From Leishmania infantum JPCM5 (Eukaryota > Euglenozoa > Kinetoplastea > Trypanosomatida > Trypanosomatidae), in the NCBI RefSeq assembly GCF_000002875.2, contig NC_009414.2, forward strand, positions 225,001 to 289,000: a stretch of 64,000 nt of DNA, read 5' to 3'. This document shows, piece after piece, positions 48,658 to 59,869 of the stretch (within the stretch, counting starts at the first letter, position 1; each line of letters opens with the position of its first letter). A model generated the notes under the pieces. The model made no database searches. It saw only the letters and a list, made by a program, of their open reading frames with translations, and was not told the DNA's origin. Made by a program: the position numbers and the translations under genes.

Positions 48658-49254
48658 ATGGGGTTCGAGGCTCTCCGCGGCCGCATGGATGTGGCGCTGA
48701 GTATGCTGTGCTCGTGCATCGTGTTCATGTTCCTCGTGACGTCTGCGCCGATCTCGCAGTTCCGCGGCAGGGGCATCAACGCTAGCGCCACTGGCGGCGC
48801 AAGCAAGTTGTCGTGCGTGACCGTGTGGGGCCTGAAGAATGACTGCAACGCCAACAACTACGACTACCGCCCGACGAGCATAGGATGCGCACGCTCGAAG
48901 CAGCTGTTCCAGGTGTCGGAGGCGTTCTACATTCTCGCCGTTATTGTGTCGTTCCTGTCGTGCCTGATGAGCGGGCTGTACTTCATGGGCATCAAGGCAA
49001 AGGTGCTGCTGGTCCTGCTTGCCGTCCTTGAGGTTATGTTTGCGCTGATCCCATGGGTGTGCATGACGGCGGTGTGGTACGGCAACTACTGCGGCGGGTC
49101 GACCGTGAAGATCAACACGTCGAGCGGCAAGGCGGACGGCGTGCCGCACGGCTCTGTGCTGCGTGAGTCGTTCAAGGTCAGCGCTGGCTACGGTCTGACG
49201 GTTGCGGCATGGTGCACCCAGGTGATTGGCCTGGTGCTGCTGATTATAATGTGA
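48658..49254 (+). CDS. Amastin surface glycoprotein (likely beta-type), copy 1, 198 aa
   Basis: Amastins are four-helix surface membrane proteins of kinetoplastids, many of them up-regulated in intracellular amastigotes. The signature CVTVWGLKNDC (residues 53-63) matches the amastin consensus C-x-[TS]-x-[WF]-G-x-[KRQ]-x-[DENT]-C. Hydrophobic helices lie at about 12-32, 88-110, 115-138 and 175-198. The extracellular loop between helices 1 and 2 carries several Cys and a potential N-glycosylation site (NAS near residue 41). The C-terminus ends directly in the last helix. The start is the first ATG after the acceptor at 48509. A second, diverged amastin follows 3 kb downstream. Confidence 0.93.
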   Translation: MGFEALRGRMDVALSMLCSCIVFMFLVTSAPISQFRGRGINASATGGASKLSCVTVWGLKNDCNANNYDYRPTSIGCARSKQLFQVSEAFYILAVIVSFLSCLMSGLYFMGIKAKVLLVLLAVLEVMFALIPWVCMTAVWYGNYCGGSTVKINTSSGKADGVPHGSVLRESFKVSAGYGLTVAAWCTQVIGLVLLIIM

Positions 49255-52200
49255 AAGAAAATATCTTCGTCCAGGCTAGAGGAAGTGGGGAAGAGGTGTG
49301 ACGCTTCCGTGATGCGCAATCGGCATGTGTGAGTGCGTGTATGCGTCTTTAGGCTTGATGACGCGAGGTATGGGACGCGAATGATGGGCTGAGATAGCAT
49401 AACGTGGCAGACACACACACACCAGTTGCAGACTTACTCATGCGCTCGATCGTACGCACACATGATTCTTCTGTGTTCTCTTTCTCTCTTCGTTGCTTGC
49501 TACAGGTACACAAGCACTCATATACAGGGGTGCGCTCACATTGAAGTGCACGCACACACGCTGATGTAGCGCTCTTTCCCTTGTTTTGTTGTATGTGATT
49601 GCTTTCCGCTGTGCTGGTGTATGTGTCGGATGTGTAACCATGACTGTGACTATTCTCTTCTTTATTATTGTCGTTCCTTCACCCACTAAGAAAACGAATT
49701 GATTTCTTTGTTAGGTTTGTAAAGTTCCCCTCTCTCTTCGCCTCCCTCTCTCTCCTCCAATTTCTCCTACTTCCTTCAGGAGGCACCGAGCAGCGACTCA
49801 GGAGGGAGCGAAAGCGAGTTGTTCAACCGCGCGAAAACGAAAATACAACTTACTATAACCTTTGCTTGATTGTCCATGGCATGGGGTACCTCTCTGCCTC
49901 TGTTTCGCGCGAGAGAGGCGTGCAAGAGTTCAAAGGCTGCTGCACGTGCTGTTAGCCAGAAATCCGTGCGTTGCAGCACTACCCCCTCCTTCCTAACTCT
50001 CAGGCATCACCACGGGCGCGCCTCACAGACGTTGGATTTGATCTGTACTCGTCTTCTCTGTTCTCCCGCTTTCTTTGTCACGTTTTGCTTCGCCCTCGCT
50101 TTCTGCCCACTGTTGCCCGCACGGTCGTGCGCGTGTGGCACTCTCCTGCCCCCCCCTCTCTCTCCAACGACCTCTCTTGTCCTGCTGTGTTACTCATCAT
50201 CGTGTCTTGTTCGCAGAGCGTATGTGTGGAAGGGAGAGACAGAGGCACCGATTCTTCGACTTGTGCAACTTTTTTTTTGTTGTGCTCTGGTTGCTCATAC
50301 CTCGGTCCTTTTCCTTTTTCTTTTCGCGCTCTGACCTCCCCCCATCCCCTTCCTCTCATGTCTCTCGCTGTGTGTGTGTTGGAAAAGGTGGGCCGCAGAA
50401 GCTCGAGCGCGGGAAAAAGAATTCGGGAGCTCGAAAAGGGGAGTGGAGAGGCGGGGGTGCGGTGGGGAAGCAAAAGCATCAAAAGAAATGAAGGGAAACT
50501 CAAAGCCAAACAAAAACAAAAAAAGCAAGCAAGTGTCTGCGCTTCTTCTCTGCCTGTATGCCATGTTTGTTTACAGCTCATTGCGCCTTCGGCTGCGCAC
50601 GTTCGTTTTCATCATTTTTTTTTCGGTGCCTCCGGTGCGTTGGCTTGAAGCATCCTTGCCTCCGCCTTACGTGGAAGAAGTTGTGGTCGCAAATACTCAA
50701 CATACACGCATAAACACACAGTTATGCACGGAGACGAGGTTCAGAGTGTGTAAAAAGATGAATTTACTTCATGCTGTGAGAGAAGGCAAGAAAAAACGTT
50801 TTTGGGCGGCTGGCCACGGAATGCACAGCTGAAGAGAGGAGAGAAAATAGGACAAGGACGACGAATGGAGAACAGGCCTGCACATGAACGTAAAAAAAAA
50901 GTAGGAAGTGATTCAATGCTCCCCCTAAAAAAAACGAAAAAAAAACAGAAGAGAGGCGTTATAATCAAGGTGGAGGCGGCAATGCTGCCTCCTCCTTGGC
51001 TACTCTGCTTTCTGCTTTCTTGCGTTGATGTGAATTTTGCGTGTATCACACCTTCTTCATTCTGCCGATTACCCCCGATTTCTGCTCCTGTTCGCTCTCT
51101 TTTCTCTCCCCACCCCGCCTTTTCCTCTCCTTTCAATAGCCATATGTGGTGCTATATGCTCGTGCTTTATTTTTTTTTCTATTTGCTCCCCTCTCTTTTT
51201 TTTGCTGAGCGCTAGTAATCCCCTCTCCCTCTTTCAGGCTTCGCTCGCTCTCTCTTCATTGCCTGGGTAGCAAACATACACACACACACACACACACACA
51301 CACGCGTAAACAGACGTGTGCGTGTGTGCTACCCGAATTTTTTTTTCGCTTGTCATCGTCATTTGCTCTTCAGATGGGGGTAGGGAAGGGACAAGACGGC
51401 CACATGAGCATGTCTGCTTGCTTGTTTCCGCTCGAAGAAGCTGCACCTCCCTCTTCCCGCCGCCGACTTCTTTTCCACTTACTGAAGACGAAGGCGCACG
51501 CATACTCAAACACGGAACCCTCTCCCCTGCAAAATGAAGAATGGACGACGTAGAACGAAAGAAAACGGAAAAGGAGCGAATCGGGTGATTCATGCCATAA
51601 GTCAGATCGAAAAGAGTAACATGCAAGCACATAAATGCCCTCCCCACTTTTCCCCTCCCCCCGTTCGCGCAACTGCTGTGTCGCGAGATAGGGGAAAAAG
51701 GGGTGGGCTCGAGGTCGTAGAAAACAAACAAGAACGAAGAAGTGTGCGTGTTCCCTCAAACCAGATAGTTTCCTGTGACTCCCCTTGTGCCCCTCACTCA
51801 TATGATCAGGTGGTGGTGGTGGCGGTGGGGGCGCAGGGCACAGTGCCCCGTAGCCGCCGCGTCTTGTGTCCAAGACACGCACGTTTTGCGTGCCGCCCAC
51901 CCCTGTTGTGTGCCTTTATGCAGCAGTGGCGTCTTTGTTTCTCAAAAGATATGTCTGCGCGCCTGGCTACAGCGCCCACCTCACTTCTGCTGCGGGCCTT
52001 TGTGTGCTTCTGCATGGTGTCCCTTCCTCTACTTGGACTCCGTCCCCCCGTTACTGCCTTCTCTTTTGCCCTTTCTCCCACTCCGCGCCAGCTCTGTTAC
52101 CGCCCCGTCACATGCTTGCATGCAGCCTTGACAGTGAAGTGTCCTTTTCTACCAAAAATTCAAGAGAGGTCCGTGTAACTGCTCTTTGCCCTCCCCCTTC

Positions 52201-52308
52201 CTGTCTTCTTTGTTTTTTCTCTCGTCTCGCGCAGTATCTCGCAGAGAGCACTCGAACTCCACGTTCTTTTTCCTTTTTTTCTTTCCTCTTCACTCTCCGT
52301 CGGCAATC
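49255..52308. other. 3 kb intergenic region between the amastins
   Basis: Probably the long 3' UTR of the first amastin plus the 5' UTR of the second. Holds a (CA)n array at 51278-51303, purine-rich stretches near 50400-50530 and C/T tracts near 49720-49780 and 52200-52290. AG at 52233-52234 after CTCGTCTCGCG is the probable acceptor of the second amastin. No retroposon copy is visible here by eye. Confidence 0.5.
51278..51303. repeat. (CA)n microsatellite
   Basis: Thirteen CA units between the two amastin genes. Confidence 0.88.
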
Positions 52309-52977
52309 ATGGCGAACAAGAAGTCCTTCTACAACCAGGAGTACAGCAAGCACGTCGGTGCAGTGATCTTATTCATCGTCTCCTTCGTGACGGCGACCTT
52401 TACGGTCTGCGGCACCCCTCTGGGTATGCTGATGATCCGCTCGTGGGGAGAGGACCTTTCGGGCTCTAGTGCTGAACTGGAGCTCAATCCGTGCTTCACG
52501 CTGTGGGGTTTGCACAGCGACTGCTCGAAGCCTGATTACTCGCTTCGCATCACGGACTCGCCCATTGTCAACTGCTCTGACATGCATGTCCGCTTCGAGG
52601 CGGCTGAGGCGTTCAGCATTTTGGCCATCTTCTCTCTTGTTGGTCTCTTCGGCGCGTCCTGGTACATGATCTGCGGCTCCAAGATCAAGAAGGCTGTGAT
52701 GTTGCTCGCCGTCTTCGCCATCGGCTCCACGACTGTGCCATGGGCGATTGTTACCGCGTTCTACTACACTCCCTTCTGCGGCCTAGATTTCCTGACCAAC
52801 ACGCATACCCGCTTCGGCGCCGGCTACGCGCTGCTGGTTACCTCGTTCGTGCTGCAGATTGTCGGCCTCATCCTGTTCGTCATCTTTGAGCCGGACACCT
52901 CGAAGAAGAGGCCGGAGGAGAACGAGAAGCGCGCCGCGTCTGAAGTCTGGTCCAGCACCGCGTCTGCGTTGCGCTAA
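52309..52977 (+). CDS. Amastin surface glycoprotein (likely beta-type), copy 2, 222 aa
   Basis: The start ATG at 52309 follows the acceptor at 52233; the 41 in-frame codons upstream read through a C/T tract and are rejected. The signature CFTLWGLHSDC (residues 62-72) is intact except His in the position usually Lys/Arg/Gln. Four hydrophobic segments lie at about 15-40, 101-122, 130-151 and 168-190. Unlike copy 1 it has a soluble C-terminal tail of about 30 residues that is Lys/Glu-rich, then Ser-rich (DTSKKRPEENEKRAASEVWS). The two copies share only the amastin framework and differ strongly in sequence, so the pair is old. Function is surface-related and otherwise unknown. Confidence 0.92.
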   Translation: MANKKSFYNQEYSKHVGAVILFIVSFVTATFTVCGTPLGMLMIRSWGEDLSGSSAELELNPCFTLWGLHSDCSKPDYSLRITDSPIVNCSDMHVRFEAAEAFSILAIFSLVGLFGASWYMICGSKIKKAVMLLAVFAIGSTTVPWAIVTAFYYTPFCGLDFLTNTHTRFGAGYALLVTSFVLQIVGLILFVIFEPDTSKKRPEENEKRAASEVWSSTASALR

Positions 52978-55900
52978 AGCGAGTGAGCGAAGGGGAGAGA
53001 AGGATAGCGCGCTCGAGGAGAAAGGATGCCATGCTTTCACGCGCAGACAGACATGCATCGGTAGTCGTCTTCACCGCTTTTTGTGGCGGTCTGTGCGCGC
53101 GTATGTGTGTGTGTTTGTGTCATTGTCGCATCCCTCATCAGCCTCTTTCCACAGCCCTCACCCCCACCCCCTTGATGACGCTGCTCGGACGCGAGAGACG
53201 GCGTGAATGGAGAGGGGTGGCGGTGGCTCTGAAGAAGGCGAAGTAACACACGCTCACACAGGTGCATACAGCTCCGTCCCCTAAAGGGGCGCGGATGCGC
53301 GAAGGCAGGTTAACGCGCGCGATACTATGTGCAGTGGGGCGGAGCGACTCCAGCACCTTTACCTGAGGAGAGAAAAAGAGGACAAGGTGGTGAGATGAAA
53401 TATGGCAGTGTGTACGGATGCTCATGTGTGCGCTTCCTCTCGATGCGCTCACTCACACGGGCACCATGCCCAGAAAAGAGTACAAGTACTCGAGCAGTGG
53501 CGGATGCAGGGCGCGCCGACTAGGTAGGGTGGATAGACCAGAGAGAGGTAAAAAGATGGGGGATGGGATGGGGTAGGGTGGGATGAGAGGAGCTGTGCCC
53601 TTTCCTGTAGCTCGTACTTGACGAAAGCTGTCGCTCACTCTCGCTTGTGTTTGCGCGCTTTCTATCCATCCACGGCCTGCTTCTTCGAGGAAACCTGCGC
53701 TCCGTTTCGAGTGCGGTGCTTTAACCCTCTTACATCCTTTTTTTTTGCTGTTTGCTTCTGCTCTCGGTTAGAGGCAACAGCCGTGCATCACACACACACA
53801 CACACGACAAGTGCGCACACAGACAGAAAGCATCGCCCCCGCTGATTTCGCGACACGCTGGCCTAGTGGCCGCTGCTCAAATCTTGCCCGCTCCTTTTTT
53901 TTGTTTCTTCTCTGTGTTCACGGCTGCACGTTGGTGGTCACTTCTAAAATGCATTATATGTTGTTAGTGGGTGATGCGCTAATCTGTGCGTGTGCTTCTG
54001 GTTCCTGTTTCCCTCCCACTTCTCGCGTTTTCATTGCGTGCGGCGACATTGCACACCCCTCCCTCCCCCTACCTCCGTACCACCACTGCCACTTTCTCCT
54101 CTCCGCCTCTTTCCATTTCTTCCGTTCTTAGTCTTGCGCGCTTGTTTTCCCAGGCGCCCTTCCTCTCTCCCCCGCTTTCCATCTATATGGTGTTTTGTTC
54201 TTTGTACGTGTAGTGTAACGTAGCTTGAAAAGAAAAAGAAACCAAGAGTAATAAGGACAGCAAGAGTGGACACGCGCAAGTGATGATGGGATAGTTTGTC
54301 ATCTTCCGTTGGTCTGTGTGCGGTTGGTCATGTGAGATGGCCGTATTCTTATCCGCTCTCTCCCTCTCTCCACGGCCCACTCTCTACTCTCCTTTCCTCC
54401 AACAAAGTCATCTCATACGAAGAAGAGATGAGGGGAAGGTAGTGAGGGTGCGTAGTGGTGTGGCGGAGTAGTTGAGTAACTGGCACTGCGGGCGGGGCAG
54501 GGAGGACAAGCTCCCCATGCCTACACACGCACGCAGACTCAGACGCCGAGCAGAGCCGTTCCAATGCCCCCGTGCGTGTGTGCGCTAAGTTGAAAAAGCA
54601 TAATAAAACGAGTGATCGGAACGGGGACGATATGACAACGAGCAGCGTCGCACACGCGCGAAGACCAGAAAGCAGAGGTCCGCTGGCGTTACAGAGTAGT
54701 GGTGATGGCGAAAACACCATGAGCTGATAACGTCTCCCACTCAAGATGAGATGAGGAGCGGGAGGACAGGAAAGAGGAAGCCTGAAAAAAAGCGAAACAC
54801 AGAATGAGGTGGCGCATGGCGAGGGAAGAAAGATGCGAAGCGTTGTGAAAGCCAAGGAGGAGGCGAGCAATCAAGCGTTCCCGATACAGAAGCGAGGAGG
54901 AGGAAAGCAGCCGGTGGGAGAGAGGGGGGGGGAAGCTGAGCGGAGCTCACAGGGAAGAAAGCGGAGGTATGGATGGCGAGAAGGGCTCCCCAGTCCTTGC
55001 TTCCTACCGCCGCCGTCTTCCTCCATCACCGCTACCTCCGTGCTCTATCCCTCTCTGCATTTTCTACTTTGCTCAATGTTTTCCTCTTTCACGTAACCCG
55101 CACCCCCAACCCTGTCTTAGCCACGATTCCCGTCCTCTCTTTTTAAAGTTTCTTCTCAGTCTTTGTTTTTTTTTTTCTGTCCCTCTTGCTTCTCCGTTCT
55201 ATATAAAGGCGAAAAAAACGAGGAGGTCTACGCACGGCCATAGACGGGCCCCTCCACCACTCCCCCTATCGGTACCTCCACCGGGCCACTGCGTACGGCA
55301 AACAATTCGTAGGAATCAGAAAAGAAAACGCTCTTCCATGAAAGCAAGCAGAAGCAGCACGGCGTCCGAGTCCGCACTACCGAGACGGGTTCCGGTGTGC
55401 ACATGCGAATCTGTATTTGCGTGCACGTGTAAACCAGAACCCTTTGTTCTGCGTATGCGTCTCTCTCGTTTTCGCGCTTGTGAACGGGTCAGGGGGAAGA
55501 GGCGCGTACGAAAAGGGCAGAGCTGCAGCCTGCGCGTCTGTTGTGTGCACTCACGCCACCGCTGCTGTGACGGAACAGGGGGCGAGTGTGGCTCGTTGCT
55601 TCCTTCCCTTCTGCCCCCTTGCAAAAAGCAAAGTGGAGGCGAGCGAGACAAGGTATCGTTTGTCTCTCCCTCAGCAGCTCGCAGGGGGAGGGAGAGAGGG
55701 GGCCAGAAATGTTTGCAGCGGTCGTCCGCACGCGCCGCTGTTGCCTCTCCCACCGCAGCGCTGTTCCATATTTTTCGAGGTTTCGTCATTCCTCTTTTAC
55801 CGTTCCCTCGACTGCCTCTCTCGCTCTCCCTCTCTCCCACACCTGCACTTGCTTGCGCACATGTGTCTGCATGCTGCTACACCGGCGTTAACCGTGTCCT

Positions 55901-56153
55901 GCACATTTTCTTTTTTTTTTTCGCATCCCTTCCTTCGGATTGTCGTCTACGTGTCTCCTTCCTCGTGCCTCGCCGCTCTGTGCGACTCCGCAGAAGCTGC
56001 ACAGGAAGTCCATTGCATCCACGTACAAACAAGCCCGCAAGCATCTTGTTTCCGTTATACTGTGATTCGTCATTACAGTTGTATCTTCACCGACCTCCCC
56101 GCCGCGCCTGTCTTTTTCCCTTCTTCAACTGCCCTTTCCTACCGTCTTCGACC
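52978..56153. other. 3.2 kb intergenic region before adenosine kinase
   Basis: Mixed purine-rich and C/T-rich stretches, a (CA)n array at 53789-53805, and no plausible gene. The adenosine-kinase frame stays open for 395 codons upstream of its ATG because C/T-rich DNA lacks stop codons; this extension is Arg/Pro/Ser/Cys-rich and is not coding-like. Confidence 0.55.
53789..53805. repeat. (CA)n microsatellite
   Basis: Eight CA units between the second amastin and adenosine kinase. Confidence 0.8.
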
Positions 56154-57191
56154 ATGTCCGCGCTTCCGCAGCTCTACATTCAGTGCAACCCGCTCCTCGA
56201 CGTGTCTGCCCCTGTCGATGACGCGTTCTTAGAGAAGTACAAGGTGCAGAAGACGTCTGCCTGTCTGATGGAGGAGATCCATAAGGGCATCTTCGAGGAG
56301 CTAGAGCAGCACCCCAACGTGACCTACGTCCCCGGCGGCTCTGGCCTCAACACCGCCCGCGTGGCGCAGTGGATCGCGCAGGCCCCCAAGAGCAGCTTCG
56401 TCAACTACGTTGGCTGCGCCTCGGACGACAAGTACGGCAAAATACTCAAGGAAGCCGCGGAGAAGGACGGTGTGAACATGCACCTTGAGTACACAACAAA
56501 GGCTCCCACCGGCTCGTGCGCCGTGTGCATCTCAGGCAAGGATCGCTCGCTGGTGGCGAACTTGTCCGCAGCGAATTTGCTCTCCGCGGATCACATGCAC
56601 AGCAGCGATGTCGTTGAGACGCTGAAGGGCTGCCAGCTCTACTACCTCACCGGCTTCACGCTGACGATCGACGTGAACTACGTGCTTCAGGTGGCGGAGG
56701 CGGCCCGTGCATCGGGTGGGCAGTTCATGATGAACCTCTCCGCCCCCTTCGTGCTGCAGTACTTCACGGAGAGCTTCAACAAGGCCGCGCCGTACCTCGA
56801 CGTCATCTTTGGTAACGAGGTCGAGGCTAAGGCACTTGCGGACGCCATGAAGTGGAACCCCGCCAGCACCCACGAGTTGGCTAAAAAGGCAGCGATGGAG
56901 CTGCCGTACAGCGGCACTCGCGACCGCCTCGTCGTCTTCACGCAGGGCAGCCAACCGACGGTGTACGCCACCCGCAGTGGCAAGACCGGCTCAGTCACGG
57001 TGCAGCCCATCGCGCAGGACAGCATTGTGGACCTGAACGGCGCCGGTGACGCCTTCGTTGGCGGCTTCCTTGCCGCGTACGCAATGAGCTGCAGCATCGA
57101 GCGGTGCTGCGAGGTGGGCAATTACGCCGCCGGTGTCATCATCCAGCACAACGGCTGCACCTATCCCGAGAAGCCGTCCATCTCTCCGTGA
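56154..57191 (+). CDS. ADK: Adenosine kinase, 345 aa
   Basis: Adenosine kinase phosphorylates adenosine to AMP in purine salvage, which trypanosomatids rely on because they cannot make purines de novo. The protein has the ribokinase/PfkB fold: the N-terminal substrate region (LYIQCNPLLDVSAPVDDAFL), GGSGLNTARVAQW (about 61-73), SFVNYVGCASDDKYG, and the catalytic DLNGAGDAFVGGF with Asp299. Arg131 lies in GKDRSLVANLSAAN. Length (345) and the positions of Asp299 and Arg131 agree with those reported for Leishmania donovani adenosine kinase. No targeting signal is seen at the start used; the C-terminus is not a clear glycosomal signal. Loss of this enzyme gives resistance to toxic adenosine analogues in Leishmania. 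A decayed copy lies 2.7 kb downstream. Confidence 0.96.
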   Translation: MSALPQLYIQCNPLLDVSAPVDDAFLEKYKVQKTSACLMEEIHKGIFEELEQHPNVTYVPGGSGLNTARVAQWIAQAPKSSFVNYVGCASDDKYGKILKEAAEKDGVNMHLEYTTKAPTGSCAVCISGKDRSLVANLSAANLLSADHMHSSDVVETLKGCQLYYLTGFTLTIDVNYVLQVAEAARASGGQFMMNLSAPFVLQYFTESFNKAAPYLDVIFGNEVEAKALADAMKWNPASTHELAKKAAMELPYSGTRDRLVVFTQGSQPTVYATRSGKTGSVTVQPIAQDSIVDLNGAGDAFVGGFLAAYAMSCSIERCCEVGNYAAGVIIQHNGCTYPEKPSISP

Positions 57192-58033
57192 ATGTGAGGG
57201 GCATCGTTTTATCTGGAGCTAAGAGGGAGCGGCGAGGCCCCTGCGGTGCACATCCACACATCGCAGCATATGCCGAGCCTTCCCTTGCTTCACTTGCGCT
57301 TTTGTTTGTGGCCCTCTCGTCTGCCACGAAACACCTCCTCCGCTCCCCCCTCCCTTCGCGCCTTTGTGGAGTGGCACAGGGCATAACAGTCAGATCGCAA
57401 AGGTCGGCTGCTAAGCTAAAAGGAATAGGCCGAATAATGGAGTATACACCGAAGGAAAACGGTGTGTGTGTGTGACTCTTTCCTGACTCTCCGCCTTCTC
57501 TCACTTCCGCCGTCGATCAGCGCATACTACGGTGTGCCGCCACAGCCACGCACCAAACTCACGTACACACTCATGCACGCACATGCGAAGTGACACGGTT
57601 CTTTCCACGCGCATGGTGTTCATGCGGCCTGCTTTACCCCCTTCCCTCTACCCCTTCTCGCACAGGAGCGTCTGTAGATGCCACGGAGTGCGTGGTGGTA
57701 CGCCCGCCGAGCAGTAGCTTGCGGTTGAGGGCCTTGGCTGCGCATCTGTTTTCTTTGTTTGTCGAAGTAGTGTAGTTGGGCCGGGGCGCCCACGTGTGCG
57801 TGTGCCCGTGAATGAAAGCGCTAATGGACAAGGTGTCGCCGCCATTTTCTTTTGTGACTCTCTCACGTGCATTCGTGTACCTGCCCACTTGAAGTCCCTT
57901 AGAGAGGCAACGGTCAAGTTGACGACCCACACTAAAGCACACGTAGACACCTACATCTGTGCCAATAGGACGGCTGAAACCGGAGAGAGTGGGAACGGGT
58001 GAGCCTATTTTTCATTTTTAGCAATGTGCGTCT

Positions 58034-58629
58034 ATTCTCTGCCACAGTGCATTTCACTGAGCGCCTCTCGATAACCCCCCCCAGGCCCTGCCACAGGCCC
58101 CCATCCGCGTCGTGCGATGCAGAGCGAGAGACACGCCAGTGCAGCAATGCGCCCGGCTCAGCCGTCGGAGCACCACCCCCCTGCCTCGAGCACCGCACAC
58201 CCACCCGCGCCCCGCAGGTCGCCTCACAGCCGCTCCCCCACTATGCCGGGCGCCACCGGGTGCATTCTCTCCTCAGGGGTGGGTGGGTGGCTCCCCACAC
58301 CCCCGTACGCAGTGCGAGGGCCGGGGGTGGGATTACACGCTCGAGCCACGCTGACGCTTCGCCTACCATATGGGTGGCGCAAGCCTGTGCACTGCCGCAG
58401 GTCGCTCCGCCGCAGCGCCATCCAGGGCCCGACCGCCGGCGTCAGTGGGGCGGTACATCGCTCTGACCTCCCCACGTGGCAGGTGCTTCACCGCGCCACC
58501 ACCACAGGCGGCTCGGCATTGGGCAGGGGGAGAGACGAAGGAGGGGCTGCGTGGCCTCCCCAGACAGAGTGGGGGCACTGGGCCCTGAGATGCCACGCGC
58601 TGCGGCATCACCCCCTGTCATCCGGGTGA
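58034..58629 (+). mobile_element. Retroposon-like (SIDER-type?) element, copy 2
   Basis: Nearly identical to 41621-42223 and in the same orientation. It differs by a few single bases (for example CATATGGG instead of CATATGCG), one extra C in an early C-run and a shorter C-run near the 3' end. Both copies are followed within 30 bases by a similar AGCAACAAAA stretch, which may be the remains of an A-rich tail. It lies in the 3' region of the adenosine kinase gene. Confidence 0.7.
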
Positions 58630-59090
58630 GGACTACTGAGTCTAGCAAGCAACAAAAAAGACACGCATGCGGTGGGAAGGTGGCTGCTTCGCGTATGCGG
58701 CTTTGAGCGGCAATGCTTCCGGGCCATTACCGACAAGGTAAGAGATGGATACCGAGAGATCGCGGAGGCAGCATCACCGTGTTCAGTGCCCCCATGCCTC
58801 CACACTGCACGCCAACGCACACACGCATGCCGCTCAATCAAGCTTGTGCCGACTGACTGGTGTGGGGCTAGCTCCCTTTTACATGCCCATCCATCTTTTC
58901 CGTCTCTGCCTGGTACACACTCTCAACGCTCCCTCCCTCTTCCCCACATAGGCTGACCATTCAGAGCGTGCATCGAGGACACCACCTAGCTCCACATACT
59001 GCACCCCCGCCCTTTTTGTCGCTTCCCCGGTGTGCCTCTCGTGTGTGGTGCCCATCCCGTTGCCCCTCCCCTTCTTTTCCCCCGCCCTTG

Positions 59091-59105
59091 CCCCCCCCCC
59101 CCCCC
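59091..59105. repeat. C15 homopolymer
   Basis: Fifteen consecutive C upstream of the adenosine-kinase pseudogene; length in the assembly may be uncertain. Confidence 0.8.
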
Positions 59106-59869
59106 GTCCCCTTGACACGCTCAGTGCCTTTCTCCTCGTCGCTCCATACCGCAGACACTCGAGCGAGGGCTGCGACAAGGGCAGCAACGCAAGAGCCGCC
59201 GCACTCTCCTCTTTCGTCGCCTGAAGAAGCTCAGTGTTCGCTAGGTCACACGCGGCGATCACGCACGAAACACAGACATCCACACAAGTGCAGACGCACT
59301 TCCCCCTCAAAAAGGGGGAAAACGGAAGAGAAATCGTTCACGCATCTCAATTCGCTCTTTCCCCCTTTTTCCCTCTCTCTTTTTTTCTGGTGTCTTTTTT
59401 TTTGTTGTTGCCTCGGCTTGTCTTGCTCTCATCGTGAACGCCAGAGTACTTTATCTCCCTTTCCCTCCCTCTTTCCGGTGTCCTTTCTCTGTTTCTCTGC
59501 TTCTCTGTCTCGCTCGCTTCTCTTCCGTTCTCTGGTTCCCAACGACTTCTTTTGGGGATTTGCCTCCGCAGCTCCTCCGCGACTCTCCCGTCCATATTCG
59601 TCGCCTCTGCCGCTTCTCTCTCGGGTGTCCTCAGTAGCTGCCAACGAGGCCAACTAGAGAGAGCACACGTACACACACGTGCACACACGAAGCTCAGCTG
59701 CCATACATCTGCTCCGCTAATGTACTCATGGCAACACGCAAGTCAGCAGACACCAATGGAGTGAGATCTAGAGCGAAGCCGCCGCCTTTGCCGTTGTGCA
59801 AACGTGGTCGGAATTCTCCGTCATCTTGTCTGTCTTCCGTCTCTCAACCTCCCGTTCTGTATCTTCGAC

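Larger units (their letters stand above)
57192..59869. other. Intergenic region containing retroposon-like copy 2
   Basis: Outside the element (58034-58629) it holds a C15 run (59091-59105) and a long C/T-rich tract (59360-59620). The latter ends in places with AG (for example CCGCAG near 59570) that could still serve the downstream pseudogene. No other gene is seen. Confidence 0.55.

Noticed and set aside
54969..56153. 395-codon in-frame N-terminal extension of adenosine kinase
   Set aside because: The extension is C/T-rich, Arg/Pro/Ser/Cys-rich and also open in another frame; the 345-residue product already matches Leishmania adenosine kinase in length and residue numbering.
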